The notes beneath the pieces were generated by a model. The model saw only the letters and a list, made by a program, of their open reading frames with translations. It made no database searches and was not told the origin of the DNA. The position numbers were made by a program, and so were the translations under genes. A stretch of DNA of 57,565 nucleotides, taken from contig NZ_LROS01000020.1 of NCBI RefSeq assembly GCF_001675165.1, positions 1 to 57,565 of the forward strand. The letters run 5' to 3'. Position 1 is the stretch's first letter; every line of letters begins with the position of its first letter. This DNA is from Clostridium ragsdalei P11. GTDB taxonomy: Bacteria; Bacillota; Clostridia; Clostridiales; Clostridiaceae. Below are positions 35,132 to 43,601 of the stretch, one piece after another.

Positions 35132-36037
35132 TTATTTTGAAATTATATTATCAATTTCTTCCATAAGCTTTTTAATTGAATTGGTTTGTTTTTCGTCAGC
35201 TTGCAGAAGAGGAGTTTTGCAGTAGTCTTTAATATCCAAACCTTTGAACATCATGGCTTTTTTTACAATTGGAATAAAGCATTTACTAATTTCATATAGT
35301 GCTGCTAACTTATCAACACAATTTTGAATTTCAGCTGTTTTATCCATGTTTTTCTCATTAACTGCTTTTACCCAATCTACAAAAATCTCTGGATAAAGAT
35401 TGGAAAGTGCGCTAATACATCCGCTGCCACCAGAAAGAATATTACGAACAAAGTTTTCATCAAATCCTGAGAATACCTCAAAGTCAGGGAACTCATTCTG
35501 TACGGTTTGGATTAATTTTCTAGTATGTCCCATTTCGGATACTGTATCTTTATAACCAACAATGTTGCTGTGTTTTCTCAATAAATTAAGTGTTAATTCT
35601 GGTGATAAATCATGTCCTGTTCTGTCAGGGTAATTATATAAATAAATATTACCTTTTACAGATTCTGCTACTTTCCCATAGTAAAATTCCAAACTTTCAT
35701 CCGTTAGACTAAAATAATATGGACTGATAATTATAATATCATCTGCTCCAGCATCAATGGCATAATTAGAAAGTTCAATTGTATCTTCTATTGTCATGCA
35801 ACCTGTTCCAATAATAAGTTTTGTCCTTTTATTTACATAGGAAACAGCAAGATCAATTAATTCCTTCCTTTGTTCAGTAGACATAGCATAGAACTCACCT
35901 GAACTGCCCATAATAAGCAGGCCGTCTATTCCTGCGCTTATGAGATAGTCATAAATATTTTTATTTGCCTGGATATCTAAGTTTCCATTAGTATCAAATG
36001 CAGTAACAACTGGTGTTATAAATCTAGCTTTTTTCAT
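35132..36037 (-). CDS. DapA-family 2-keto-3-deoxy acid aldolase, YagE type
   Basis: A 301-aa class I aldolase. The Schiff-base lysine is in NIVGYKDTVSEM and the conserved Tyr in YLYNYPDRTGHDL; MGSSGEFYAMSTEQR binds the keto-acid carboxylate. With the YagF-like dehydratase downstream it should split 2-keto-3-deoxy-xylonate (or -gluconate) into pyruvate and an aldehyde, rather than make dihydrodipicolinate. AGGGGG supports ATG 36037, eight codons inside the open frame. Confidence 0.9.
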   Translation of the reverse strand: MKKARFITPVVTAFDTNGNLDIQANKNIYDYLISAGIDGLLIMGSSGEFYAMSTEQRKELIDLAVSYVNKRTKLIIGTGCMTIEDTIELSNYAIDAGADDIIIISPYYFSLTDESLEFYYGKVAESVKGNIYLYNYPDRTGHDLSPELTLNLLRKHSNIVGYKDTVSEMGHTRKLIQTVQNEFPDFEVFSGFDENFVRNILSGGSGCISALSNLYPEIFVDWVKAVNEKNMDKTAEIQNCVDKLAALYEISKCFIPIVKKAMMFKGLDIKDYCKTPLLQADEKQTNSIKKLMEEIDNIISK

Positions 36038-36105
36038 ATATGTTTTCCCCCTTAGTAACAATTAGACTAAATACAAAGCCTAATTTGTAATTGTTTACAT
36101 GTATT

Positions 36106-36130
36106 TTAAATAGTTAACTTAACTATTTAA
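36106..36130. promoter_or_regulatory. 25-bp perfect palindrome, candidate IclR operator
   Basis: TTAAATAGTTAA and its reverse complement TTAACTATTTAA flank one central base. The half-site ATAGTTAA occurs again at 36143-36150 and at 36270-36277, the latter over the -10 of the leftward promoter. It lies in the 455-bp gap between the divergent aldolase operon and the IclR gene, which otherwise holds only AT-rich sequence. Confidence 0.6.
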
Positions 36131-36277
36131 TAATTCATAAAAATAGTTAAAGCTTTTATCTATACTTAAGTAATAATTTAAAATTTTTAGTGATACCTTA
36201 ATAACTTATGGGATTATTCCTCCTTCCATGTTTACGTATATACAAATCTTATTTGTTTATACGAATACTATAGTTAA

Positions 36278-36305
36278 ATAATATCACAATTTTTTGTCAT
36301 GTCAA
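36278..36305 (-). promoter_or_regulatory. Promoter of the YagE-YagF-GntP operon
   Basis: Minus-strand TTGACA (36305-36300), 16-bp spacer, TATTAT (36283-36278). It leaves a leader of ~230 nt that contains the 25-bp palindrome. Confidence 0.6.
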
Positions 36306-36492
36306 GGTAATATTTGGGCATTATTGTAGAATTAAAAAAATAGAGACATTTTTCTTGATATTTTAATTGAAGTGCTTTTATAGAAATATTTATTTTTATA
36401 TGTATAAATGGAGATTGAATATTACTAATAAGGCATTTATAATTGTTATTGTATAACAAAGTTTTATAAAAATTTGAATGGTGGTTGTAAAT

Positions 36493-37242
36493 ATGGCACA
36501 TAAACCAACGGAAAGAGTGTTAAATATATTAAATCTTTTGTCAGTCAAACCTAAAGGCTTAACATTAACAGAGATTTCTGAAGCAATTGATGTACCAAAA
36601 AGCACTCTTTATCCTATTATCCAGACAATGTTAGAACGTAATTTTCTTTCTCTTGAAAAAAACTCTCTAAAATATTCAATAGGAATTTCCACTTTTTGTA
36701 TTGGAGCATCCTATTCACGAAATAAAAATATGTTAGATTTTATACAAAAAATAATGAAGAACATTGTCAGTAATATCAATGAAACCTGTCAAATGGGTAT
36801 TCTTGATGGAAACAATGTACTTTATATATTAAAAGAAGATCCTATAAAAGATATTGATATTCGACTTATTTCATATGTAGGGAAACGAATACCCGCTTAT
36901 TGTACAGCATTAGGAAAAGCCCTATTAAGCGAATACAGTATTGAAGAAATAAAAACACTTTATCCTGATGGCTTAAAACCCATTACAAAAAATACTATAA
37001 CAAATTTTTCTGTTTTAGAAGTGGAATTAAAAAAGATTAGAGAAACTCATGTTGCAACAGAAGTTGAGGAAGTAACAGAATTTTTACGCTGCTACGCTGT
37101 TCCCCTGACATCAAAAGGAAAAACAACCGCAGCTATCAGCATAAGTATTCCAACTTTCCGAGCTACTGAGGAGAAAAACAAGCTTGCAATTGAATTATTA
37201 TTAAATGCAAAAGAACAAATTGATGCTGTTAATTTGAATTAA
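36493..37242 (+). CDS. IclR family regulator
   Basis: A 249-aa regulator with an N-terminal winged helix (LTLTEISEAIDVPKSTLYPI) and a C-terminal effector domain (ENISQ-like NINETCQMGILDG; GKRIPAYCTALGKALLSEY; RCYAVPLTSKG). The frame opens at 36478, but GGTGG before ATG 36493 is the better start. It is divergent from the sugar-acid operon and most likely controls it; the KdgR-type ligand would be a keto-deoxy acid. Confidence 0.9.
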   Translation: MAHKPTERVLNILNLLSVKPKGLTLTEISEAIDVPKSTLYPIIQTMLERNFLSLEKNSLKYSIGISTFCIGASYSRNKNMLDFIQKIMKNIVSNINETCQMGILDGNNVLYILKEDPIKDIDIRLISYVGKRIPAYCTALGKALLSEYSIEEIKTLYPDGLKPITKNTITNFSVLEVELKKIRETHVATEVEEVTEFLRCYAVPLTSKGKTTAAISISIPTFRATEEKNKLAIELLLNAKEQIDAVNLN

Positions 37243-37552
37243 GTCTTATCAGCACTAATAATGCTATTTAACGGAATCAACCGATAAGGTGTCTTTAAAC
37301 AATAGTCTTTATACCCTGGAAGATCTCTTAAAAGCACTTCTTCCTCATTCTTTATCCTTAATATATTCATTGGCACAGAGAGAAGGAAAGGTAGTACTGC
37401 CCAATAAGAACCAAGTGCAAGAGGAGTAAATAATAACATTAATATCATCCCTAAATACATTGGATGGCGAACTATGGAGTATGGGCCTGTTGTTATAACA
37501 TGCTGTTCTTTTTCGACATGTATAATAGTAGATGCATAGCTGTTTTGATTAT
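37239..37552 (-). pseudogene. 5'-truncated isoprenylcysteine-carboxyl-methyltransferase-like gene
   Basis: About 105 codons encode the C-terminal half of an ICMT/phospholipid-methyltransferase-like membrane protein, with VITTGPYSIVRHPMYLG and NEEEVLLRDLPGYKDYC. Upstream of ~37552 the homology stops; the open frame goes on into unrelated sequence and starts inside the terminator of the coat gene, so no true start remains. Family members are usually ~190-200 aa with N-terminal membrane helices, all missing here. Its stop codon overlaps the IclR gene end by 4 bp. Confidence 0.7.
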
Positions 37553-37615
37553 GGTTTCCACTAGCAAGCCCACAGTGGACTTGCACCACCAAGTTGCCGC
37601 CCATGCTAGGCTCAC
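37553..37615 (-). mobile_element. Possible 5' fragment of a group II intron
   Basis: Read on the minus strand the segment begins GTGAGCCTAGCATGGGCGG and goes on with GGTGCAAGTCC, ACTGTGGGC and GTGGAAACC, which resembles domain I of bacterial group II introns just after the 5' splice site. No reverse transcriptase or domains V/VI follow; the sequence jumps into the truncated methyltransferase gene. G+C is much higher than its surroundings. The call rests on motif memory only. Confidence 0.4.
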
Positions 37616-37618
37616 AAA

Positions 37619-37657
37619 AAAAATAAAGGGTCATTTTTATTGACTCTTTATTTTTTA
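37619..37657 (-). terminator. Terminator after the coat protein gene
   Basis: AAATAAAGGGTCA / TGACTCTTTATTT hairpin; the T-run follows on either strand. Confidence 0.75.
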
Positions 37658-37660
37658 TAT

Positions 37661-37954
37661 CTATTCAACTGTTGTTTCAGCCTTATTTACAACATCTGAA
37701 AGTTGTTGAGTAGGTGAATCATAAGGATTATTCCAGCCTCTGTTTATAACCAACTCGGTAAGTGCTGAATGACCACCAACTACTTGATTAAGACTAGATG
37801 CATAAAGTGCTCTTAATTCTGGTGTTGTACTTGTCATCGTTGCATTTAAATAAGCATCTGCTGCACCTTTAGCAGAAGAAAGCATACTTCCTGATATAAC
37901 TTCATCATTTATATCAGTAGTATTTTTAACTATGTTGTTTAAAATACTTGCCAT
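37661..37954 (-). CDS. CotF-type spore coat protein
   Basis: A 97-aa helical protein with the coat/CotF-like features MLSSAKGAADAYLNATMTS and RGWNNPYDSPTQQL. Such proteins bind the forespore surface or lie in the coat. AAAGGAGGTAAAA precedes ATG 37954. It is 15 nt after a companion small gene, forming a two-gene coat operon. Confidence 0.8.
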   Translation of the reverse strand: MASILNNIVKNTTDINDEVISGSMLSSAKGAADAYLNATMTSTTPELRALYASSLNQVVGGHSALTELVINRGWNNPYDSPTQQLSDVVNKAETTVE

Positions 37955-37969
37955 ATAATTTTACCTCCT

Positions 37970-38176
37970 TTATCTTCTTGTAATATCATTCTCATTAATA
38001 AATTGTTCCAATCCTTTAATTCTACCTTCAGCCGCCAATATACCTGATTTTGCTTGCTTTTTTAATTCATCATCTTTTATAAGCGATTGCATTGCTCGTG
38101 AAACTGCTAACCCATCACTCTCAAACTTCAATAGTCCTGTTAATGAAAGTATTTCTCCTTCAGCAAGTTTTCTCAT
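37970..38176 (-). CDS. Small coat-associated protein (CotF companion)
   Basis: A 68-aa helical protein (EILSLTGLLKFESDGLAVSR; SGILAAEGRIKGLEQFI). It resembles the short helical half of CotF/ferritin-like coat proteins that is often encoded separately beside the longer one in clostridia. GGAGG sits before ATG 38176. Function inferred from the neighbour. Confidence 0.7.
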   Translation of the reverse strand: MRKLAEGEILSLTGLLKFESDGLAVSRAMQSLIKDDELKKQAKSGILAAEGRIKGLEQFINENDITRR

Positions 38177-38295
38177 TTTGAAACCTCCATTCTATAGTTA
38201 ATACATTGATTTCTCCATTAGTATGTGTAATTTATATAATACTAAACATAGAACTAAGATTTATAGTTTTTTATCAAGTCAATATCGGCTTTGAA

Positions 38296-40884
38296 TCAAT
38301 CCATATCATCCCGGAGTGCGTCAATAATATTTTCCTTTTTTATTTTTCTAATAGAATACAGCATTGTAATGAACACTATAAAGAACACGCCAAGCACACT
38401 GATTCCGATACTGGCCCACGGCATCACAAAACTTCCACTTTCGCTGCCATTCATTTCTTTGTGCATGAACCATGAGAATATGATTGCCAGGGGAAGCCCG
38501 AAGAGCAGTGCCTTCATGCCATAAAAGATACACTCGAAATTCATCATCTTTTGGAAATCGTGGTCGGACATTCCCACAGAGCGAAGCATTGCAAGCTCAC
38601 GTCTGCGCATCTTGATGTTCGTGGAAATTGTGTTGAACACATTGGCAACTGCAATCAGTGAAATCATAATTATAAAAGCATAGGAAAACACATCGGCAAT
38701 GAATATCATATTGCGGCTCTGATCAAGCGCTCCAGACATATTCAAAAGGATGTACGGGCTTGTAATTCCCATATCCTGAACTATCTCTTTCATTTTATCC
38801 GATGACTTCGATGGGTTCTTTGACTGAAATGTCATGCCCTTAGTTATAATATCTGCAGGAGTACCAGTGGCATTAAACTTTTCTTTGAGTGAATATGGGG
38901 CAGTCACATAAATCCCACCTGATTTTTGTTTTATGTCTGTTAAGATAGGAGGTGTATCAAGCGGCACAAAATTGTTCATAAATGTAATACTTGCATTATA
39001 TCCCTGTTTCATCTCCGGCTTGCCATTTGTTTTGGGAAAAATGGTAAAATTACTGGCAGAACTCTTGAACACATTTTGAATTTGGCTGGCCGTTTTCTGA
39101 TTGTCGTGGCTGTCCACTTTGGCAACGCCGATTAATTTCGCATTTTGTCCGGTATATTTATCTGTAGGCAAACCTAAACTTTTGACAATCTTCAGATAGG
39201 TACTGTCATCTAAAAATTGGATTTGCACTGGCAGATTCACCGTTTCGTTTGGCGAATGTGGACCTAAAGATTTCTTGTAGGCGTCTGAAAGATCACTGCC
39301 CTTGGCAGCACAGAAATAATTCATAACAACTTGATACGAACTTTCGTCAACACCATCGACGTTTTTTAGTTTGCTATAAAGCTGCAGCATTTCGCTGTCT
39401 TTCATATCATGTGTGCCAAAACCGACATCACTATTAGTAACCTCTTTTGCACCTGCCGACGCCTGTTTCAAATCTATTACAAGGGAACTGGTCGATATAA
39501 ACAGCACTACGCTTAAAACAAGTGACAGCACAATGCTGCTGTAGCGCTTTTTGTTCCTCTTAAAGTTCTTTAATGCAAGAGTTCCCTCCAAGCCGTAAAT
39601 ACGCTCCGCAAGTTTTGACGTTTTCACAGCTTTGGATTCGATTTTGATATCGTTCGTCTGACGAATACACTCCATAACTGGCATATTGGCAGCTTTGCGA
39701 GCTGGAATATCTGCCGAAATCAGGATTGTGATCATGCTGGTCACTACTGCTGCAATGATTGCGGGAGCGGACACTGTCAATGTCAAAGGTACATTGGCGA
39801 AAAGAACGTTTGCGAAGTTTTTGGCGACGATACTAATCGCAAGTTTGATGCTGGCTATACCAATGATAACACCAATCGGGATACCAATAGCACCAATACA
39901 AAGTCCTTCAAACAGCACTGAATGGCGCAGTTGCTTTGGGGTAGCTCCCACCGATGAGAGAATCCCGAATTGGTGTGTGCGCTCGTTCAAGGAGATGTTG
40001 AATGAATTATAAATCAGAAAAATAGAACCAATCATAATTATGATGAGTACAATGGCACCGGCTGAGTACAAAAATGCATTGAACACCTTATCGCTTGGAT
40101 CGTTTGAAAGAGCAATGAAACGCAGCACATCACTATTAAAGATGTAAGCATGACCTTCAGCTGCATTTTTTGCATAAGTATGAGCCTTAAACGGTTTTTT
40201 TAGCGTGACAAACAAGGTGAGATTATTTGGTGTGTCTGCTGCATCTGCAGTTGTAATTGCGGTATATCCAGGCACAGAATATTCATCAAAGTGAGGCGTT
40301 TCGCAGAAACCGACCACTGTATAAGTTTTCTCTGTTTTTGGCACAAGAGTTTCTTTCCCGGAAATGTAAGGGTCATGTTGACCAAGACTTTTGTTTCCAC
40401 TCATGCGGCTTCCAATAGCAAGGGTAAGTGTGTCACCCACACGTAACTTAACGCCATCTTTTATTACAACTCTCTCAGGAACAACAATCTCTCTGTTGTT
40501 TTTTGGCAACCTGCCGGCACACAATGTGATGGGGAGAGCATTGAATGTTTTCTTGCTGAATCCGGCGATAAAAAAATACGGTTTGCTAAGAATTTTTCCA
40601 CCATTAAGTTTTGCGTAGCCAATATTTTTAAATGATGTGGTGTTTGCAACTTTGTTGTTACTTGCCTGCTTCGCTGCGAAAGAAGAATCCACATCCTCAA
40701 ATTTGATGTGCCAGCCGCCGTATTTGTGAGCCTCACCGTTTGACATATAGTTCAGCAGTGAAACGCCAAAAGTGACGACTGCCGTAATCAAGGCAGCAGA
40801 CAGTACAACTCCGATAATCGTTACAATTGTTCGTGTGCGGCTCTTTTTCATGCCTTGCAAGGCAACTTTGTTGAAAATGTTCAT
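38296..40884 (-). CDS. FtsX-like ABC permease with two large extracytoplasmic domains
   Basis: An 862-aa permease: one N-terminal helix (~20-45), an outside domain to ~265, three helices of an FtsX domain (~270-400, including SVGATPKQLRHSVLFEG), another helix at ~450-470, a second outside domain to ~735, then a final FtsX domain (MLRSVGMSDHDFQKMMNFE). It forms an export or peptide-sensing/resistance complex with the ATPase, overlapping it as ATGA. The base composition is visibly richer in G+C than the flanking genes, suggesting transfer. Confidence 0.9.
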   Translation of the reverse strand: MNIFNKVALQGMKKSRTRTIVTIIGVVLSAALITAVVTFGVSLLNYMSNGEAHKYGGWHIKFEDVDSSFAAKQASNNKVANTTSFKNIGYAKLNGGKILSKPYFFIAGFSKKTFNALPITLCAGRLPKNNREIVVPERVVIKDGVKLRVGDTLTLAIGSRMSGNKSLGQHDPYISGKETLVPKTEKTYTVVGFCETPHFDEYSVPGYTAITTADAADTPNNLTLFVTLKKPFKAHTYAKNAAEGHAYIFNSDVLRFIALSNDPSDKVFNAFLYSAGAIVLIIIMIGSIFLIYNSFNISLNERTHQFGILSSVGATPKQLRHSVLFEGLCIGAIGIPIGVIIGIASIKLAISIVAKNFANVLFANVPLTLTVSAPAIIAAVVTSMITILISADIPARKAANMPVMECIRQTNDIKIESKAVKTSKLAERIYGLEGTLALKNFKRNKKRYSSIVLSLVLSVVLFISTSSLVIDLKQASAGAKEVTNSDVGFGTHDMKDSEMLQLYSKLKNVDGVDESSYQVVMNYFCAAKGSDLSDAYKKSLGPHSPNETVNLPVQIQFLDDSTYLKIVKSLGLPTDKYTGQNAKLIGVAKVDSHDNQKTASQIQNVFKSSASNFTIFPKTNGKPEMKQGYNASITFMNNFVPLDTPPILTDIKQKSGGIYVTAPYSLKEKFNATGTPADIITKGMTFQSKNPSKSSDKMKEIVQDMGITSPYILLNMSGALDQSRNMIFIADVFSYAFIIMISLIAVANVFNTISTNIKMRRRELAMLRSVGMSDHDFQKMMNFECIFYGMKALLFGLPLAIIFSWFMHKEMNGSESGSFVMPWASIGISVLGVFFIVFITMLYSIRKIKKENIIDALRDDMD

Positions 40885-41564
40885 GGTCTCACCTTCTCGT
40901 CTCGCACTACTTTGCCGTCCGATATACCGATAATACGATCTGCTTGCAAAGCGATGTTTTCATCATGTGTAACAACGATAAGTGTCTGATTGTATTTTTT
41001 ATTGCTTTCTTTAAGAAGCTTTATAATTTCATGTCCATTTCGGCTGTCCAAACTACCCGTTGGCTCGTCGCCAAGCATGACCGCCGGGGCGTTCATTAAA
41101 GCACGTCCTATTGAAACACGCTGCTGCTGACCGCCCGAAAGCTGATTAGGTAAATGTGTTTCTCGGCCCTTTAGCCCAAGCAACTCCAGCAATTCATTCA
41201 GCCTCTTCTTATTAACATTCCGTTTGTCCATCAGTATAGGCAATGTGATGTTTTCCACCACATTCAGAGTGGGAATGAGGTTGTGAAACTGGTAAATCAG
41301 TCCAACCTGACGCCTGCGGAAGATGGCAAGTTTTTCATTGTTCTGGTCATATACATCCTGACCCTCCAAATATATCTTTCCGCTTGTTGGCACATCCACA
41401 CCAGCTATAGCATGCAGCAGAGTGGACTTGCCAGAGCCAGAGGAACCGATAATTGAAGTAAATCCTCCTTTTTCTATTGTAAGCGAAACATGGTCAAGCG
41501 CAGTAACCTGATTCTCACCAGTGCCGTAGACCTTGCATAAATTTTCAATTTTTAAAAACTCCAT
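40881..41564 (-). CDS. MacB/LolD-type ABC ATPase
   Basis: A 227-aa ATPase with Walker A GSSGSGKSTL, signature NQLSGGQQQRVSIGRAL, Walker B VMLGDEPTGSLDS and the H-loop VVTHDENIA. The type partners with FtsX-like permeases. GGGAGGC supports ATG 41564 over the ATG seven codons upstream. The promoter segment at 41591-41660 lies directly ahead. Confidence 0.93.
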   Translation of the reverse strand: MEFLKIENLCKVYGTGENQVTALDHVSLTIEKGGFTSIIGSSGSGKSTLLHAIAGVDVPTSGKIYLEGQDVYDQNNEKLAIFRRRQVGLIYQFHNLIPTLNVVENITLPILMDKRNVNKKRLNELLELLGLKGRETHLPNQLSGGQQQRVSIGRALMNAPAVMLGDEPTGSLDSRNGHEIIKLLKESNKKYNQTLIVVTHDENIALQADRIIGISDGKVVRDEKVRP

Positions 41565-41590
41565 TATGTGAGCCTCCCTTTTCATGTTTT

Positions 41591-41660
41591 ACCTATATAA
41601 TAGAACTTTCAACTTACATCTCTGTGACTTTAAGGTGAGAGATTCGTCACTTTGGGAAAC
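41591..41660 (-). repeat. Repeated promoter/operator segment, copy 1
   Basis: A ~70-bp segment present three times in the window (also 47486-47558 and 48861-48931), always ahead of an ABC ATPase start. On the minus strand it reads CCCAAAGTGACGAATCTCTC, then CACC, TTAAAGTCACAGAGATG and finally TTGAAAGTTCTATTATATAG. It contains GTGAC and GTCAC arms, AATCTCT and AGAGAT arms, and a TATTAT -10 with a poor -35, as expected of an activator-dependent promoter. The left part overlaps the last codons of the kinase gene. Confidence 0.75.
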
Positions 41661-42636
41661 GAAGGTCAAACATGGCGCCGCCCTGTGGGTGATTTTTGGC
41701 GGTAATCGTCCCGCTCTGACGTGTTATAATCATCTTGCAGAGAGCGAGTCCAATCCCGTATCCTGTGGCACTTGAGTTTTTCCCACGATAGAATCTGTCA
41801 AACAGGCAGGGTAAATCTCCTTTTTCAAAGCCTGCACCGCTGTCGTGGATGGTAATCTCGGTAAACAATGGGTTGTCCGTGCAGACAATCTCAATCTTCC
41901 CGTCATCGCCTGCACTTTCCATACAATTTTTGATGATGTTTTGAATTGCTTCCGAAAGCCAACCAAAATCGCCCTGAATTATTATCCCTTTCGGCACGTC
42001 TATTTGCAAATCAATATCGTGCAGTTCCATTTGGATCAAAAGCGGGTGAATCGCAGCACTTATCAAAGTATTCACATCTACCTGTTCACATTTAAAAACC
42101 ACAATGCCTGCATCCAGGCGGGATAATTTGAGAAGGGAAGTAAGCAGCCAATCCATCTGCACAAACAATTCCTTTGTTTCCCGTATCAATGCTTTCCGTT
42201 CATTTTCGTCAGGGTTATTCTCTAATAATGATAAAATGAGGTTTACGGATGTGAGAGGGGTGCGGAGTTGATGAGCTATGTCGGCCAGCGAATCAGCAAG
42301 ATGTTCTTTTTCTTTTTTCAGTGCATCATTTTGCTCTCGAATACGCAGCGTCATTTTTGTTATCTCGCTTTGCAGAATGGAAAGTTCGCCCTCATCTAAT
42401 TCACAAATATACAGATGATCAGCATTATGAAGCACAATATCGATTTGATCTGAAATTTGGGCAATGCTTTTATATCGGGCTTTGGTAAATGCAAAAAACG
42501 CTATTCCAAAGGCTGAAGCAGAAGCAATGGCAAGAATTCCAGCTGCCACATTAATTGCAAATCCCAACGTAACAGCGGCTGCGGCTATTAAGAAGAACAA
42601 AATAGCAAACTTTCTAAATTCTCTATTCCGAAACAT
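41647..42636 (-). CDS. Membrane sensor histidine kinase
   Basis: A 329-aa kinase with two close N-terminal membrane helices (~10-55) and almost no outside loop, then a coiled linker, the phosphoacceptor in DIAHQLRTPLTSVNLIL, and an ATPase domain (IQNIIKNCMESAG; IHDSGAGFEKGDL; GYGIGLALCKMI). This layout is typical of BceS/GraS-like sensors that respond to antimicrobial peptides together with an ABC permease. GGGGG before ATG 42636 fixes the start; it overlaps the regulator by 14 nt. Confidence 0.93.
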   Translation of the reverse strand: MFRNREFRKFAILFFLIAAAAVTLGFAINVAAGILAIASASAFGIAFFAFTKARYKSIAQISDQIDIVLHNADHLYICELDEGELSILQSEITKMTLRIREQNDALKKEKEHLADSLADIAHQLRTPLTSVNLILSLLENNPDENERKALIRETKELFVQMDWLLTSLLKLSRLDAGIVVFKCEQVDVNTLISAAIHPLLIQMELHDIDLQIDVPKGIIIQGDFGWLSEAIQNIIKNCMESAGDDGKIEIVCTDNPLFTEITIHDSGAGFEKGDLPCLFDRFYRGKNSSATGYGIGLALCKMIITRQSGTITAKNHPQGGAMFDLRFPK

Positions 42637-43309
42637 ACCCATCCCCCAATCTATATCCAGTCCCACGAACTGTCAGAATTATTTGCGGGCTTGCTGGGTT
42701 GTTCTCTATCTTCTCACGCAGACGTTTAATGTACACGGTCAATGTATTGTCATTGACAAACTCGCCCGCAGCGTCCCACAATTCGTCAAGCAGCTTGCTT
42801 CTCGTGATAATACTTTTGGGGTTATTAATAAACACCAGAAGTAAGCGATATTCTAAAGCTGAAAGAAAAACTTCGCTACCGTCCTTTTTTACAACACCGC
42901 TTGCCATATCGACATGAAGCCCATGGATTTCAAAAGCTGATGGAGAACATCCGCTTTTTCGCAGGGCGGTTCTAATTCGTGCTATCAGTTCGCGCGGACG
43001 AAAAGGCTTGGTAATATAGTCGTCTGCGCCCATGTTAAGCCCAGTAACAACACTCGCCTCATCGCCGGAAGCCGTCAGGAAGATAACGGGAACATCCTGC
43101 ACTTCTTTGATTTCCGTGCAAACTGTAAAGCCATTTCCGTCAGGCAAAGAAATATCTACAAGTGCTAGGTCAAATTTATTCCCAGCAAGCATGGCAATGG
43201 CATCACTATGCGTAGGGGCGTGAGTGACTGTAAACCCTTCTGAGCGAAGCAAAAGCACAAGGTTTCTGGCAATTGTATTATCGTCCTCAACCAAAAATAT
43301 CCGTTTCAT
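42623..43309 (-). CDS. OmpR-family response regulator
   Basis: A 228-aa regulator: receiver with MKRIFLVEDDNTIARNL, phospho-Asp in LALVDISLPDGNGF, Thr in FLTASGD and Lys in DDYITKPFRPREL; then a winged helix (LSALEYRLLLVFINNPKSII; VRGTGYRLGDGY). It overlaps the HTH gene as ATGA. It is the best candidate to bind the three repeated promoter segments downstream. Confidence 0.93.
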   Translation of the reverse strand: MKRIFLVEDDNTIARNLVLLLRSEGFTVTHAPTHSDAIAMLAGNKFDLALVDISLPDGNGFTVCTEIKEVQDVPVIFLTASGDEASVVTGLNMGADDYITKPFRPRELIARIRTALRKSGCSPSAFEIHGLHVDMASGVVKKDGSEVFLSALEYRLLLVFINNPKSIITRSKLLDELWDAAGEFVNDNTLTVYIKRLREKIENNPASPQIILTVRGTGYRLGDGYVSE

Positions 43310-43500
43310 TTATTTTCGCCACCCTTTACTTTACTATTCCTATATCGTCCGTCAGCCGGTTTTTCAGCGTGAGCAGGAAGAAGCCATGTATTTCCCATTT
43401 TTTCAGCTCCTTTAATCCGTCCAGCAGAGCAATAATACACTACCATTCTGTCTGTAATTTTCCAATTTTTAGATGCTTCTTTTGTTGTTATATAATCCAC
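43306..43500 (-). CDS. Small HTH (excisionase/MerR-like) protein before a two-component pair
   Basis: A 64-aa protein beginning, from GTG 43500, with DYITTKEASKNWKITDRMV and ending in PAHAEKPADGRYRN. GGAGG lies 8 nt before GTG 43500, while the earlier ATG 43515 has no ribosome binding site and makes up the GGAGG itself. The protein aligns end to end with the small HTH at 13788-13976 (DYI-T-EA-K-W-I--R-V, then AEKP-DGR). It is coupled to the response regulator by an ATGA overlap. Confidence 0.8.
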   Translation of the reverse strand: MDYITTKEASKNWKITDRMVVYYCSAGRIKGAEKMGNTWLLPAHAEKPADGRYRNSKVKGGENK

Positions 43501-43601
43501 GCATAGCACCTCCATAATTTTATTATATTTCCTTTAAAAGAAATATACAAGCTGAGTATAAATAACATTAAAACTATTTTGGCTGCATACATACTGACTT
43601 T

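Noticed and set aside
37553-37634. N-terminal part of the 131-codon frame as a real methyltransferase start
   Set aside because: It lies in the coat-gene terminator and in GC-rich unrelated sequence; it lacks the membrane helices of the family.
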